Below, piece after piece: positions 51,468 to 60,093 of a stretch of DNA of 64,000 nucleotides; position 1 is the first letter of the stretch; each line of letters starts with the position of its first letter. Below the pieces are notes generated by a model. It was given only the letters and a program-made list of their open reading frames with translations, ran no database searches and was not told the origin of the DNA. Source of the DNA: SHZI01 sp964384525 (GTDB lineage Bacteria > Pseudomonadota > Gammaproteobacteria > Steroidobacterales > GCA-2729495); contig CAYLKO010000007.1 of the NCBI GenBank assembly GCA_964384525.1, positions 1-64,000 of the forward strand, given 5' to 3'. The translations under genes and the position numbers were made by a program.

Positions 51468-51494
51468 AAGCCGGGCCTGATCGACGGCCGGCTT
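51468..51494 (-). terminator. Rho-independent terminator after rplQ
   Basis: Stem AAGCCGGCC / GGCCCGGCTT with one bulged base and an 8-base loop, followed on the minus strand by CTTTGT. It starts ten bases after the rplQ stop and would end the whole ribosomal cluster. Confidence 0.55.
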
Positions 51495-51504
51495 CGGGAG
51501 GCAA

Positions 51505-51996
51505 TCAGCCGGCGGCGGCCTTTTTGGCCGGAGCCTTCTTCGCTGCAGCCTTTTTCTCCACGGCCTTGGCCGGTGCTGCCTTCTTGCCGGCCTTCTTTGC
51601 CTTGGCGTCAGCAGGTGCCGTGCCTTCGGCTGCCACCACTGCCTTGTCAGTCAGCATGACCAGCGCCATCGGCGCCGCGTCACCGGCACGAAAACCCATC
51701 TTCAGGATTCGCAGGTAGCCACCCGGCCGCGTCTTGAAACGCGGACCGAGATCATTGAACAACTTGCCGACAGCCGGCCGATCGCGGAGCCGCGAGAACG
51801 CCAACCGGCGGTTCGCCAGGCCATCGACCTTGGCCAGCGTGATCAGTGGCTCAAGCACACGACGCAGCTCCTTGGCCTTCGGTACGGTCGTGCGGATGGT
51901 TTCCTCACGAATCAGCGATGCCGCCATGTTTCGGTACATGGCAGTCCTGTGGCTACTTTTCCTGCCCAGAGCTCGGCCGGCCTTTCGGTGCAGCAT
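51505..51996 (-). CDS. rplQ: 50S ribosomal protein L17 with lysine-alanine tail
   Basis: Large-subunit protein near the exit tunnel. 163 residues against 127 in E. coli. Residues 1-120 are ordinary L17 (HRKAGRALGRKSSHRTAM, LIREETIRTTVPKAKELR, GGYLRILK). The remaining about 40 residues are almost only lysine and alanine (KKAGKKAAPAKAVEKKAAAKK), like a histone H1 tail. It is the last gene of the alpha operon, after rpoA. Confidence 0.97.
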   Translation of the reverse strand: MLHRKAGRALGRKSSHRTAMYRNMAASLIREETIRTTVPKAKELRRVLEPLITLAKVDGLANRRLAFSRLRDRPAVGKLFNDLGPRFKTRPGGYLRILKMGFRAGDAAPMALVMLTDKAVVAAEGTAPADAKAKKAGKKAAPAKAVEKKAAAKKAPAKKAAAG

Positions 51997-52046
51997 CGCT
52001 GTTGTTTCCGTTTCGTCTCGCTAAATCTGATCTCGTCGAAGGTACG

Positions 52047-53048
52047 TCAAGCAACCTTGTCGTCGTGCTTGACCAGATCGGCCGGTGGCCAGTTATCGAT
52101 GCGCATGCCCAGGGACAGCCCATGGCTTTCCAGGACTTCCTTGATCTCGGTAAGTGACTTCTTGCCGAGGTTCGGTGTGCGCAGCAGCTCAACCTCGGTG
52201 CGCTGAACCAGGTCACCGATGTAATTGATGTTCTCCGCCTTCAGGCAGTTGGCCGACCGGACCGTCAGCTCAAGTTCGTCGACCGGACGCAGAAGGATGG
52301 GCTCGATCTGGGATTCCGCGGCAGTGGCAGTGGTTTCATCCTGCCCACGCAGCTCGAGGAACACATCCAGCTGATCCTTCAGGATCGTGCCGGCGCGGCG
52401 GATCGCATCTTCCGGATCAATGGTGCCGTTGGTCTCCACATCGAGAACCAGCTTGTCCAGGTCGGTGCGCTGCTCGACGCGGGCGGACTCGACCGTGTAG
52501 GTGACCTTGCGGACCGGGCTGAATGACGCATCCAGGCGCAAGCGGCCGATACCGGTGGATTGTTCGTCGGGATCCTGCTGGGTAACCGCCGCCCGATAGC
52601 CGCGCCCCCGCTCGATCGTCAGCATCATCTTCAACTCGCCATTGCTGGTGAGATTGGCAATGACGTGCTTCGGATTGACGACCTCGACGTCGTGATCCGC
52701 CGTGATGTCGCCCGCAGTGACCGGGCCCGGGCCCTTGCGATGCAGGCTCAACTCGATCCGGTCGCGGGAGTGCATGCGGATGGCAACACCCTTCAAGTTC
52801 AGAAGGATCTCCACGACGTCTTCCTGCACGCCCTCGATGCTGGTGTACTCGTGCAGAACGCCCTCGATTTCCGCTTCCACCAGCGCCGCACCCGGCATGC
52901 TCGACAGCAGCACCCGCCGGAGGGCATTGCCCAGCGTGTGGCCGAAGCCACGCTCAAGTGGTTCGATGACGATACGAGCCCGGTTCCCTGATTCCGCCTG
53001 AACCCGGACGCTGCGTGGCTTCAAAAAATCGCTGATGGATGGCTGCAT
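52047..53048 (-). CDS. rpoA: RNA polymerase subunit alpha
   Basis: Scaffold of core RNA polymerase. 333 residues. N-terminal assembly domain with RIVIEPLERGFGHTLGNALRRVLLSSMPGAA, GPGPVTAGDI and RGYRAA; a linker near 235-250; C-terminal domain (about 250-325) with LTVRSANCLKAENI, the UP-element contact, and LLRTPNLGKKSLTEIKEVL. Located between rpsD and rplQ as usual in the alpha operon. Confidence 0.98.
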   Translation of the reverse strand: MQPSISDFLKPRSVRVQAESGNRARIVIEPLERGFGHTLGNALRRVLLSSMPGAALVEAEIEGVLHEYTSIEGVQEDVVEILLNLKGVAIRMHSRDRIELSLHRKGPGPVTAGDITADHDVEVVNPKHVIANLTSNGELKMMLTIERGRGYRAAVTQQDPDEQSTGIGRLRLDASFSPVRKVTYTVESARVEQRTDLDKLVLDVETNGTIDPEDAIRRAGTILKDQLDVFLELRGQDETTATAAESQIEPILLRPVDELELTVRSANCLKAENINYIGDLVQRTEVELLRTPNLGKKSLTEIKEVLESHGLSLGMRIDNWPPADLVKHDDKVA

Positions 53049-53093
53049 TTGACAGGCCTCCTAAATTGACTGGACCTGATTTAAGTCGGGGAA

Positions 53094-53717
53094 TTACTTG
53101 GAATAAAGCTCGCCATCGAGGTTTTCATTGACATCGGGCAGGATGTCGTCGCGGGCAGGCAGGGTCTTCAGCGTGCCGGTCAGGGCCTGTTCGTCGACCT
53201 CGACCCATTCCGGAAAGCCCACCTGGCTCGCCATCGACACCGAATTCCTGATCCGGGTCTGTGCCTTGGCCTTCTCGTTGACTTCGATCTTGTCGCCGGC
53301 TGCAACCTGGCACGAGGGGATGTTGAGCACCTTGCCATTGACCTTGATTGCACAATGGCTGACCAGCTGGCGTGCTTCGGCCCGGGTCGATGCAAAGCCC
53401 ATCCGGTAGACCACGTTGTCCAGCCGGCCTTCCAGCAGCTTCAGCAGGTTTTCGCCGGTGGAGCCCTTCATGCGCGTTGCCTTGTGGTAGGCATTGCGGA
53501 ACTGCCGCTCCAGCACACCGTACATGCGCCGCAGCTTCTGCTTCTCGCGCAGCTGCATGCCGTAGTTCGACAAGCGGGGCTTTCGGGCGCCCTGGGTCGT
53601 TCCCGGCGGGGTGTCCAGTTTGCACTTGGACTCCAGTGGTTTGACGCTGCTCTTCAGGAAGAGGTCGGTACCTTCCCGTCGGGCGAGCTTGCAAGTTGGT
53701 CCGCGATATCTGGCCAT
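53094..53717 (-). CDS. rpsD: 30S ribosomal protein S4
   Basis: Primary 16S rRNA-binding protein and, in E. coli, translational repressor of the alpha operon. 207 residues. CKLARREGTDLFLKS, NYGMQLREKQKLRRMYGVLERQFR, LLKLLEGRLDNVVYRMGFASTRAEARQLVSH (S4 domain) and the C-terminal ELYSK are in family order. The usual cysteine-free zinc-less type. Confidence 0.98.
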   Translation of the reverse strand: MARYRGPTCKLARREGTDLFLKSSVKPLESKCKLDTPPGTTQGARKPRLSNYGMQLREKQKLRRMYGVLERQFRNAYHKATRMKGSTGENLLKLLEGRLDNVVYRMGFASTRAEARQLVSHCAIKVNGKVLNIPSCQVAAGDKIEVNEKAKAQTRIRNSVSMASQVGFPEWVEVDEQALTGTLKTLPARDDILPDVNENLDGELYSK

Positions 53718-53729
53718 GCTGAATAGTCC

Positions 53730-54200
53730 TCAGACGCGCCGCTTCTTTGGCGGGCGGCACCCGTTATGGGGGATGGGTGTGATGTCTTCGATGTTGCTGA
53801 TCCGGAAGCCGACCGAGTTCAGCGACCGACCGGCCGATTCCCGGCCCGGCCCTGGACCGCTGACAAAGACTTCCAGCGACTTCAGGCCATACTCGAGGGC
53901 AGCCTGGCCCGCACGTTCGGCGGCAACCTGCGCCGCAAAGGGCGTGCTCTTTCGCGAGCCCTTGAAGCCGCTGCTGCCGGCCGTGGCCCAGCTCAGGGTA
54001 TTACCCTGGCGATCAGTGATCGTGACGATCGTGTTGTTGAACGTTGAATGGATGTGCGCGATCCCGTCGATCACGAGACGCTTGGACTTCTTGCGTGCCT
54101 TGCCCGCGGCGTCACTGGCCGCGGCCGCTGGTGCAGCGGGCGCAGGAGAGGTTGCCGGGGGCGACGCGGGGGCGTCAGGTGCTGCTGGATCTTGTGCCAT
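53730..54200 (-). CDS. rpsK: 30S ribosomal protein S11 with proline-alanine N-terminal extension
   Basis: Platform protein of the small subunit. 156 residues; the S11 core (KKSKRLVIDGIAHIHSTFNNTIVTITD through PHNGCRPPKKRRV) starts at about residue 36, so roughly 27 residues more than E. coli lie before it, nearly all proline and alanine. No internal ATG is present between the first codon and the core; the start is supported by AGAGAAT upstream. 12 bases before rpsD. Confidence 0.96.
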   Translation of the reverse strand: MAQDPAAPDAPASPPATSPAPAAPAAAASDAAGKARKKSKRLVIDGIAHIHSTFNNTIVTITDRQGNTLSWATAGSSGFKGSRKSTPFAAQVAAERAGQAALEYGLKSLEVFVSGPGPGRESAGRSLNSVGFRISNIEDITPIPHNGCRPPKKRRV

Positions 54201-54252
54201 CTGTATTCTCTAGGTGCCTTCTGTTGTCAGCGTTGGTCGGGTACGGCCGCTG

Positions 54253-54609
54253 TTACTTGCGAATGGCCCGGCGCGGGCCCTTTCGGGTGCGCGCGTTGGT
54301 ACGCGTGCGCTGACCGCGCATTGGCAGCCCCTTGCGGTGCCGGATGCCGCGGTAGCAGCCGAGGTCCATCAGGCGCTTGATGCTCATGGTCACCTCGCGG
54401 CGCAAATCGCCCTCGACGTGGAAGTGGCCGATCACGGTGCGGATCTGCTCGATCTCCGCCTCGCTCAGGTCCTTGACCTTGATGTTGGGTTCGATCCCCG
54501 CAGCGTTGCACACGGACAGGGCCCGACTGCGACCGATGCCAAAGATATGAGTCAATGCAATACCGACGTGCTTGTTCGTCGGAATATTGATGCCCGCGAT
54601 ACGTGCCAT
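54253..54609 (-). CDS. rpsM: 30S ribosomal protein S13
   Basis: Head protein that contacts the A- and P-site tRNAs and forms bridge B1. 118 residues, the E. coli length. MARIAGINIPTNKHVGIALTHIFGIGRSRA at the start, IKRLMDLGCYRGIRHRKGLPMRGQRTRTNARTRKGP at the end. First gene of the alpha operon after rpmJ. Confidence 0.98.
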   Translation of the reverse strand: MARIAGINIPTNKHVGIALTHIFGIGRSRALSVCNAAGIEPNIKVKDLSEAEIEQIRTVIGHFHVEGDLRREVTMSIKRLMDLGCYRGIRHRKGLPMRGQRTRTNARTRKGPRRAIRK

Positions 54610-54611
54610 GC

Positions 54612-54725
54612 TTAACCCTGCCTCTGCTTGTGCCGGGGATCAGTACAAATCACCCGAACCACGCGCTTGCGACGAACGATCTTGCAGTTCCTGCAGATCT
54701 TCTTGACTGATGCTCTGACTTTCAT
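54612..54725 (-). CDS. rpmJ: 50S ribosomal protein L36
   Basis: 37 residues. It has the zinc-ribbon pattern KKICRNCKIVRRK with a downstream CTDPRHKQRQG, the C+ type with three cysteines and a histidine. The stop lies two bases before the rpsM start. Too short for automatic frame lists but unmistakable between secY and rpsM. Confidence 0.97.
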   Translation of the reverse strand: MKVRASVKKICRNCKIVRRKRVVRVICTDPRHKQRQG

Positions 54726-54747
54726 AATCGACTCCCGTCGCCAGCGC

Positions 54748-56091
54748 CTAACGGAGCTGACCTGCCCGTCCGTAGCCCCCGAAATTCGCCTTTTTCAGGA
54801 GGCTGTCATATTGATGCGACATCATGTGCGCCTGCATCTGCGCCATGAAATCCATGGTCACCACCACGATGATCAGCAATGAGGTGCCGCCGAAATAGAA
54901 CGGCACACGCCAATAAAGAATCATGAATTCCGGGAGCAGGCACACGGCTGTCACGTAGATGCCCCCCCATAACGTCAGCCGGGTGAGGACTTTGTCGATG
55001 TATTCCGCCGTGTGCTGGCCCGGGCGGATGCCCGGAATGAAGGCGTTGCTCTTCTTGAGATTATCCGATGTTTCGCGCGAATTGAACACCAGGGCGGTGT
55101 AGAAAAAGCAGAAAAACATGATGAGACTGGCGTAAATCAGGATATAGACCGGCTGCCCGGGAGAAAGCTGGGCAGAAAGATCCTGCAGCCAGCCGAATCC
55201 TTCGTTGGTGCCAAACCAGCTCGCAATGGTCGCCGGAAACAAAATGATGCTGGATGCGAAGATCGGCGGGATGACCCCCGACATGTTGATCTTGAACGGC
55301 AGGTGGCTGGACTGGCCGGCATACATGCGCCGCCCCTGCTGCCGGCGTGCGTAGTTGACCGGGATGCGCCGCTGCCCGCGCTCCATGAAAACCACGAAGA
55401 AGGTCACACCGACGATCAGCCCCAGGAGAATGAAGGCAACCGCCGCATTCATCTCGCCGGTGTTGACCAGCTCCAGCGTGCCGCCGATGGCCGATGGCAG
55501 GCCCGAGATGATGCTGGCCAGGATGATCATCGAAATGCCGTTGCCGATGCCGCGTTCCGTCATCTGTTCACCGAGCCACATCAGGAAGATGGTTCCCGTG
55601 ACCAGGGTGACGATGGCCGTGAAGAGAAAACTGAAGCCCGGCATGATGACCAGACCCTGGTTCTGCAGGGCCACGGCGGCGCCAGTCGACTGGACGAGGG
55701 CGAGCCCGACGGTGCCGTAGCGCGTGTATTCAGTCATCTTGCGGCGCCCGGACTCGCCTTCCTTGCGCAGCTGGCTCAACTGGGGAATGACGGCGCCGGC
55801 CATTTGCACGATGATCGATGCGGAAATGTACGGCATGACGCCCAGCGCAAAGATGCTCAACCGCTCCAGCGCACCGCCGGAGAACATGTTGAACATCGCC
55901 AGAATCGTTCCGGACTGCTCCTGGAAGAATTGTGCGAGCTTCTGTGGATCAATGCCGGGAACCGGGATGAAGGTGCCAACCCGATAGACAATCAGTGCTC
56001 CGGCCAGGAACAACAGGCGCTGACGCAACTCGGTGAAGCGTGACGCTTCACCCAGGGCCGCTGCCGATTTTGCCGTTCCGCTCTTTGCCAC
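54748..56091 (-). CDS. secY: Protein translocase subunit SecY
   Basis: Channel of the general secretion pathway; ten membrane helices. 447 residues from a GTG at 56091 chosen because GAGG lies five bases upstream and the N-terminus then matches family members (TELRQRLLFLAGALIVYRVGTFIPVPGID). GALERLSIFALGVMPYISASIIVQ, GERGIGNGISM-type TERGIGNGISMIILA, and NTAEYIDKVL-like HTAEYIDKVLTRLTLWG are conserved. The open frame continues upstream but reads across the rplO stop region. Last gene of the spc group before rpmJ. Confidence 0.97.
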   Translation of the reverse strand: MAKSGTAKSAAALGEASRFTELRQRLLFLAGALIVYRVGTFIPVPGIDPQKLAQFFQEQSGTILAMFNMFSGGALERLSIFALGVMPYISASIIVQMAGAVIPQLSQLRKEGESGRRKMTEYTRYGTVGLALVQSTGAAVALQNQGLVIMPGFSFLFTAIVTLVTGTIFLMWLGEQMTERGIGNGISMIILASIISGLPSAIGGTLELVNTGEMNAAVAFILLGLIVGVTFFVVFMERGQRRIPVNYARRQQGRRMYAGQSSHLPFKINMSGVIPPIFASSIILFPATIASWFGTNEGFGWLQDLSAQLSPGQPVYILIYASLIMFFCFFYTALVFNSRETSDNLKKSNAFIPGIRPGQHTAEYIDKVLTRLTLWGGIYVTAVCLLPEFMILYWRVPFYFGGTSLLIIVVVTMDFMAQMQAHMMSHQYDSLLKKANFGGYGRAGQLR

Positions 56092-56134
56092 GTTGCCTCT
56101 GCCTGTTCCAGTATCCCGGGACTGCCGTACGCCG

Positions 56135-56605
56135 TCAGCCTGCCGGGGCGTCCACCGGCGCTGCTGCTGCGCCGTCCTGCTCTTCAATGGTGCCGCCTGC
56201 GGCCTCGATCGCCTTGCGGGCACCTGGCGTTACCTTGATGCCCTTGAGCTTCACGGCCTTGTCGATCTGCCCTGAAGCGATCACCTTGGCCTGCTCAACG
56301 TCCCGGCCAACGATCTTGGCGGCCTTGAGTGCGTCGAGATCGATGACGGAGCCTTTGACCAGCAACAACTCATGCAGCCGAACCTCAGCCGTCGCCCCCT
56401 TGAGCTGCGAGACAAAACCGATCTTGGGCAGACGCCGTTGAATCGGCATCTGGCCACCTTCGAAACCAACCTTGTGGTAACCGCCAGCGCGGGCCGACTG
56501 GCCTTTGTGGCCACGCCCGCAGGTCTTGCCCTGGCCAGCCGAGCTGCCACGACCGACACGCTTGCGCGTCTTGCGTGACTTGGGCTTGAGCGTGTTCAGT
56601 CTCAT
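56135..56605 (-). CDS. rplO: 50S ribosomal protein L15
   Basis: Late-assembly large-subunit protein. 156 residues from the ATG at 56605 (MRLNTLKP, the family start); an ATG seven codons upstream is the alternative. RVGRGSSAGQGKTCGRGHKGQSARAGG and GFEGGQMPIQRRLPKIGF are signature blocks. The last dozen residues are an alanine-rich tail not found in E. coli. Confidence 0.97.
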   Translation of the reverse strand: MRLNTLKPKSRKTRKRVGRGSSAGQGKTCGRGHKGQSARAGGYHKVGFEGGQMPIQRRLPKIGFVSQLKGATAEVRLHELLLVKGSVIDLDALKAAKIVGRDVEQAKVIASGQIDKAVKLKGIKVTPGARKAIEAAGGTIEEQDGAAAAPVDAPAG

Positions 56606-56649
56606 GATGCCGTCTTCGTGATTCATCTTCGGTGATTCCTGGCTTCGGC

Positions 56650-56868
56650 CTAGGCCTGCTCAACTCGCAGCATGTAGGCGATCCGATTGATCATCCCCCG
56701 GTTTTCAGGGGTGTCCGTGACTTCCACCGTCTGGTGAATCCGTCGCAGGCCGAGGCCGGCAACGCAAGCCTTGTGGTTCGCCAGCCGGCCAAACCGGCTC
56801 TTGATCAGCGTCAGCCGCAGGCGGCCCTGGCCGGCCTTCCCGACTGCCTTTTCCTTTGTGTTTGTCAT
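56650..56868 (-). CDS. rpmD: 50S ribosomal protein L30
   Basis: 72 residues against 59 in E. coli; about 13 extra residues at the N-terminus precede the core LRLTLIKSRFGRLANHKACVAGLGLRRIHQTVEVTDTPENRGMI. The ATG at 56868 shares a base with the rpsE stop (TGATG); a GTG one codon earlier is possible. Confidence 0.96.
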   Translation of the reverse strand: MTNTKEKAVGKAGQGRLRLTLIKSRFGRLANHKACVAGLGLRRIHQTVEVTDTPENRGMINRIAYMLRVEQA

Positions 56869-57395
56869 CACTGATCCACCAGTTCAGCAAGTGACTTGCC
56901 GCGCTTGGCAGCAATCATTTCCGGCGAGCGGATGTCGCTCAGCGCCTTCATCGTGGCCCGGACCACGTTGATCGGATTGCGGGATCCGTAGCTCTTCGCC
57001 AGCACGTTGCGGATGCCGGCGCACTCGAACACCGCACGCATGGCTCCACCGGCGATGATGCCGGTGCCATCAAAGGCGGGCTGCATGTACACACGCGTTG
57101 CGCCGTGACTCGCAGCCTGGGGGTAATGCAGGGTGTCCTTGTGCAACGGCACTGACCGCAGGTTCTTCCGGGCTGCCTGCATGGCTTTCTGGATGGCCGC
57201 CGGAACCTCGCGCGCCTTGCCGTAGCCGAAGCCCACCTTGCCCTTGCCGTCACCAACCACCGTCAGGGCGGTAAAGCCGAACTGACGACCACCCTTGACC
57301 ACCTTGGCGACGCGATTGACCGTAACGAGCTTCTCGATGTAGTCATCACCGTCGCCAGCGCGATCGGAAGTCATGCCGTCTTGTCTACGCGCCAC
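56868..57395 (-). CDS. rpsE: 30S ribosomal protein S5
   Basis: Decoding-fidelity protein. 175 residues from a GTG two bases after the rplR stop. YIEKLVTVNRVAKVVKGGRQFGFTALTVVGDGKGKVGFGYGKAREVP and the C-terminal NVVRATMKAL with IAAKRGK are typical. An in-frame ATG at 57374 would remove seven residues. Confidence 0.97.
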   Translation of the reverse strand: MARRQDGMTSDRAGDGDDYIEKLVTVNRVAKVVKGGRQFGFTALTVVGDGKGKVGFGYGKAREVPAAIQKAMQAARKNLRSVPLHKDTLHYPQAASHGATRVYMQPAFDGTGIIAGGAMRAVFECAGIRNVLAKSYGSRNPINVVRATMKALSDIRSPEMIAAKRGKSLAELVDQ

Positions 57396-57397
57396 TG

Positions 57398-57751
57398 TCA
57401 GAACTCCAAGCCATTTTCGCGGGCGGCTTCAGCCAATGCCTTGACCCGTCCGTGATACTGAAATCCGGACCGGTCAAACGCCACGCGCGTTATACCGGCC
57501 GCCCTCGCCTTGTCCGCGATCGCCCGACCAACCACCGCCGCGGCGGCAATGTTGCCGGTGCCATCGAGCGTCTCCCGCACCTCCTTTTGCAAGGTGGAGA
57601 CGGACGCCAGCACGGTCCCGCCATCAGGCCCGATCACCTGGGCATAAATATGGCGTGGCGTCCGGTGAATGCTGAGCCGGGGCACGCCCAGCTCCTGGAT
57701 CTTCGCCCGGGTTCGCCGCGCACGCCGCAGTCTGCTGCCTTTCTTGTTCAT
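57398..57751 (-). CDS. rplR: 50S ribosomal protein L18
   Basis: 5S rRNA-binding protein. 117 residues, the E. coli length. RLRRARRTRAKIQ, RLSIHRTPRHIYAQVI, VLASVSTLQ and the C-terminal AGITRVAFDRSGFQYHGRVKALAEAARENGLEF are all as expected. Confidence 0.97.
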   Translation of the reverse strand: MNKKGSRLRRARRTRAKIQELGVPRLSIHRTPRHIYAQVIGPDGGTVLASVSTLQKEVRETLDGTGNIAAAAVVGRAIADKARAAGITRVAFDRSGFQYHGRVKALAEAARENGLEF

Positions 57752-57829
57752 GGTCCCTTGCTCTCAGCGATATGAAATAACGAATGTCGTGCGTGACTGC
57801 GGCCCGCTGGCCTGAACCCGCACACTCGC

Positions 57830-58363
57830 CTACTTCTTCTTCGCCTCCTTGAGTTCAACTTTTTCGCCTGCATACCGGACACCCTTGCCCTTGTAGGGCT
57901 CGGGCGGGCGGTAGCGACGAATCTCCGCCGCCACCTGTCCAACCCGGTGCTTGTCCGCACCCTTGATGAGGATTTCGGTCTGGCTTGGCGTCTCGATGGT
58001 GATGCCGCCCGGCGCCTCGTAGGCCACCGGATGCGAAAAACCCAGGGTCAGATTCAGTTTCTTGCCCTGCGCCTGAGCCCGATAGCCAACGCCAACCAGC
58101 TCCAGCTTGCGCTCGAAACCCTTGGACACGCCGGTCACCATGTTGCCGAGCAGGGCGCGCGTGGTACCGGCGAGAGCCCAGGCGCCGGCAGACGCTTCGC
58201 GCCCCGAAACCCGCGCTTCACCATCCGCAACCTTGACTTCGACAGCCTGGTTCAGCGCGAGACTGAGTTCGCCTTTCGGCCCCTTCACTCGCACCATGCC
58301 GCCCGCCTGGCTCAATTCAACGCCCTTGGGCAGTGGAATCGGCATTTTCGCAACTCTGGACAT
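57830..58363 (-). CDS. rplF: 50S ribosomal protein L6
   Basis: Two-domain protein near the sarcin-ricin loop. 177 residues, the E. coli length. MSRVAKMPIPLPKGVEL at the start, LLGNMVTGVSKGFERKLELVGVGYRAQ in the middle, and RRYRPPEPYKGKGVRYAGE near the C-terminus. 78 bases separate it from rplR. Confidence 0.98.
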   Translation of the reverse strand: MSRVAKMPIPLPKGVELSQAGGMVRVKGPKGELSLALNQAVEVKVADGEARVSGREASAGAWALAGTTRALLGNMVTGVSKGFERKLELVGVGYRAQAQGKKLNLTLGFSHPVAYEAPGGITIETPSQTEILIKGADKHRVGQVAAEIRRYRPPEPYKGKGVRYAGEKVELKEAKKK

Positions 58364-58388
58364 GAACTTTTACCTACGAAACCCTGAC

Positions 58389-58787
58389 TTACGAAACCAC
58401 GCAGAGCACTTCACCGCCGTGGCCAGCGGCGCGGGCACTGCGATCGGTCATGACCCCGGCCGATGTTGAAACGATGGCAATGCCAAGGCCGCCCTGGATC
58501 TTCGGCAATGCGTCCTTGCCCCGGTAAATCCGCAGGCCGGACCGGCTGACGCGCCGAATTTCGTCGATGACGGGACGCCCATCGAAGTACTTGAGCTCGA
58601 TGGTCAGTTCAGTCTTGTTTTCACCAATGTCCGCCACCGTGAACCCGCCAATGTAGCCCTCGTCCTTCAGGACCCTGGCTATGGCAACCTTCTGGCTGGA
58701 TGACGGCATGGTGACACTTGGCAGCGCCACCTTCTGGCCGTTCCGTATCCGGGTCAGCATGTCGGCGATTGGATCAGAGAGACTCAT
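58389..58787 (-). CDS. rpsH: 30S ribosomal protein S8
   Basis: Central-domain 16S rRNA-binding protein and spc-operon repressor in E. coli. 132 residues. DPIADMLTRIRNGQ at the start and RVSRSGLRIYRGKD and QGGLGIAIVSTSAGVMTDR in the C-terminal domain. Confidence 0.98.
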   Translation of the reverse strand: MSLSDPIADMLTRIRNGQKVALPSVTMPSSSQKVAIARVLKDEGYIGGFTVADIGENKTELTIELKYFDGRPVIDEIRRVSRSGLRIYRGKDALPKIQGGLGIAIVSTSAGVMTDRSARAAGHGGEVLCVVS

Positions 58788-58836
58788 GATTCGGTTACTC
58801 GATTGCGTTTGTTTGGGTTGCGGTTGCTGCGGTGAC

Positions 58837-59142
58837 TTACCAGCTGGCCTTGGTGATGCCCGGAATATTGCCAGCCAGCATCAATTCCCTGAATTTCGTG
58901 CGCGACAGACCAACCTTCTGGTAGTACCCGCGCGATCGGCCGGTGATTGCACAGCGGCTCCGCATGCGGCTCGGACTGGAATCCCTGGGCAGCGACTGGA
59001 GTTTGTCCAGAGCCGCCTGCTTTTCCTCCGGGCCCGTTTTCGGGTTCGCAATGGCAGTCTTCAGCGTCTGGCGCTTCTTTGCGTACTTCTGCACCAGCTT
59101 TGCCCGTTTGACATCGCGGAGGACCATAGATTTCTTCGCCAT
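58837..59142 (-). CDS. rpsN: 30S ribosomal protein S14, zinc-free form
   Basis: Small-subunit head protein. 101 residues from the ATG at 59142, the long zinc-independent form without CxxC motifs. MAKKSMVLRDVKR at the start, LQSLPRDSSPSRMRSRCAITGRSRGYYQKVGLSRTKFREL at the end. The open frame extends far upstream into rplE antisense-free space but the start is fixed by the family N-terminus. Confidence 0.97.
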   Translation of the reverse strand: MAKKSMVLRDVKRAKLVQKYAKKRQTLKTAIANPKTGPEEKQAALDKLQSLPRDSSPSRMRSRCAITGRSRGYYQKVGLSRTKFRELMLAGNIPGITKASW

Positions 59143-59161
59143 AAAATTTCTCTCTGCGCGA

Positions 59162-59701
59162 CTACTTGCGGAACGGGAAGTTGAAGGCATCCAGCAGGGC
59201 GCGACCATGGGCGTCGTTGCCGGCTGTCGTGGTGATGGTGATGTCCATGCCCCGGATTGCATCGATCTGGTCGTAGTCGATTTCCGGAAAAATGATCTGC
59301 TCCTGCACGCCCATGCTGTAGTTGCCACGACCATCGAAGGAACGGCTGTTGAGCCCCCGGAAATCACGGATGCGCGGCACGGCGACACTGATCAGCCGGT
59401 CGAGAAATTCCCACATGCGGTGCCGGCGCAGCGTGACCTTGCAGCCAACCGGATAGCCTTCACGAACCTTGAAGGTCGCCACGGATTTTCGGGCAAGCGT
59501 GATCTGCGGCTTCTGGCCGGCGATGCGGGTCATGTCCTGAACCGCCTTCTCGATCACCTTCTTGTCGGTGATCGTTTCACCAACACCCATGTTCAGCGTG
59601 ATCTTGCTGATGCGCGGCACCTGCATGACATTGTCGAGCCCAAGTTGTTCCTTGAGCTTCGGAACGACCGTATCCGCGTAATATTTTTGCAACCGTGCCA
59701 T
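59162..59701 (-). CDS. rplE: 50S ribosomal protein L5
   Basis: 5S rRNA- and P-site tRNA-contacting protein. 179 residues, the E. coli length. KLKEQLGLDNVMQVPRISKITLNMG, KAVQDMTRIAGQKPQITLARKSVATFKVREG and the C-terminal DIDQIDAIRGMDITITTTA-like segment are present. Follows rplX after 62 bases. Confidence 0.98.
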   Translation of the reverse strand: MARLQKYYADTVVPKLKEQLGLDNVMQVPRISKITLNMGVGETITDKKVIEKAVQDMTRIAGQKPQITLARKSVATFKVREGYPVGCKVTLRRHRMWEFLDRLISVAVPRIRDFRGLNSRSFDGRGNYSMGVQEQIIFPEIDYDQIDAIRGMDITITTTAGNDAHGRALLDAFNFPFRK

Positions 59702-59763
59702 AGCTTGTACTCGTTGTCCCGTGGCTTTCCCTTGGTTGTCCGGAGCTCGGGCTCCGGCCTGAC

Positions 59764-60078
59764 TCAGGTATCCACAACCTCGTTGTTGGATTTGAAATAG
59801 CGGACCTTGCGACCATCGTCCAGGGTCCGGAAACCGACGCGATCAGCCTTGTCCGTGGACGTATTCAGGAGCGCCACATTGGAAATGTGCAGCGACATTT
59901 CCTGCTCCACGATGCCGCCCTGCTGCCCCTTGGCCGGATTGGGCCGCTGATGGCGCTTCACGACATTCACGTTCTCGACCCACAGACGATCACCATCCAC
60001 GCGGGTCACGGTGCCTTTGCGGCCCTTGTCCCGGCCGGTGGTCACGATGACCTGGTCATTCTTCCTAATGCGCTTCAT
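59764..60078 (-). CDS. rplX: 50S ribosomal protein L24
   Basis: Assembly initiator with a KOW domain: IRKNDQVIVTTGRDKGRKGTVTRV at residues 4-27, followed by GIVEQEMSLHISNVAL. 104 residues, the E. coli length. 15 bases after rplN. Confidence 0.97.
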   Translation of the reverse strand: MKRIRKNDQVIVTTGRDKGRKGTVTRVDGDRLWVENVNVVKRHQRPNPAKGQQGGIVEQEMSLHISNVALLNTSTDKADRVGFRTLDDGRKVRYFKSNNEVVDT

Positions 60079-60093
60079 ATCAGAGCCCTGTTC

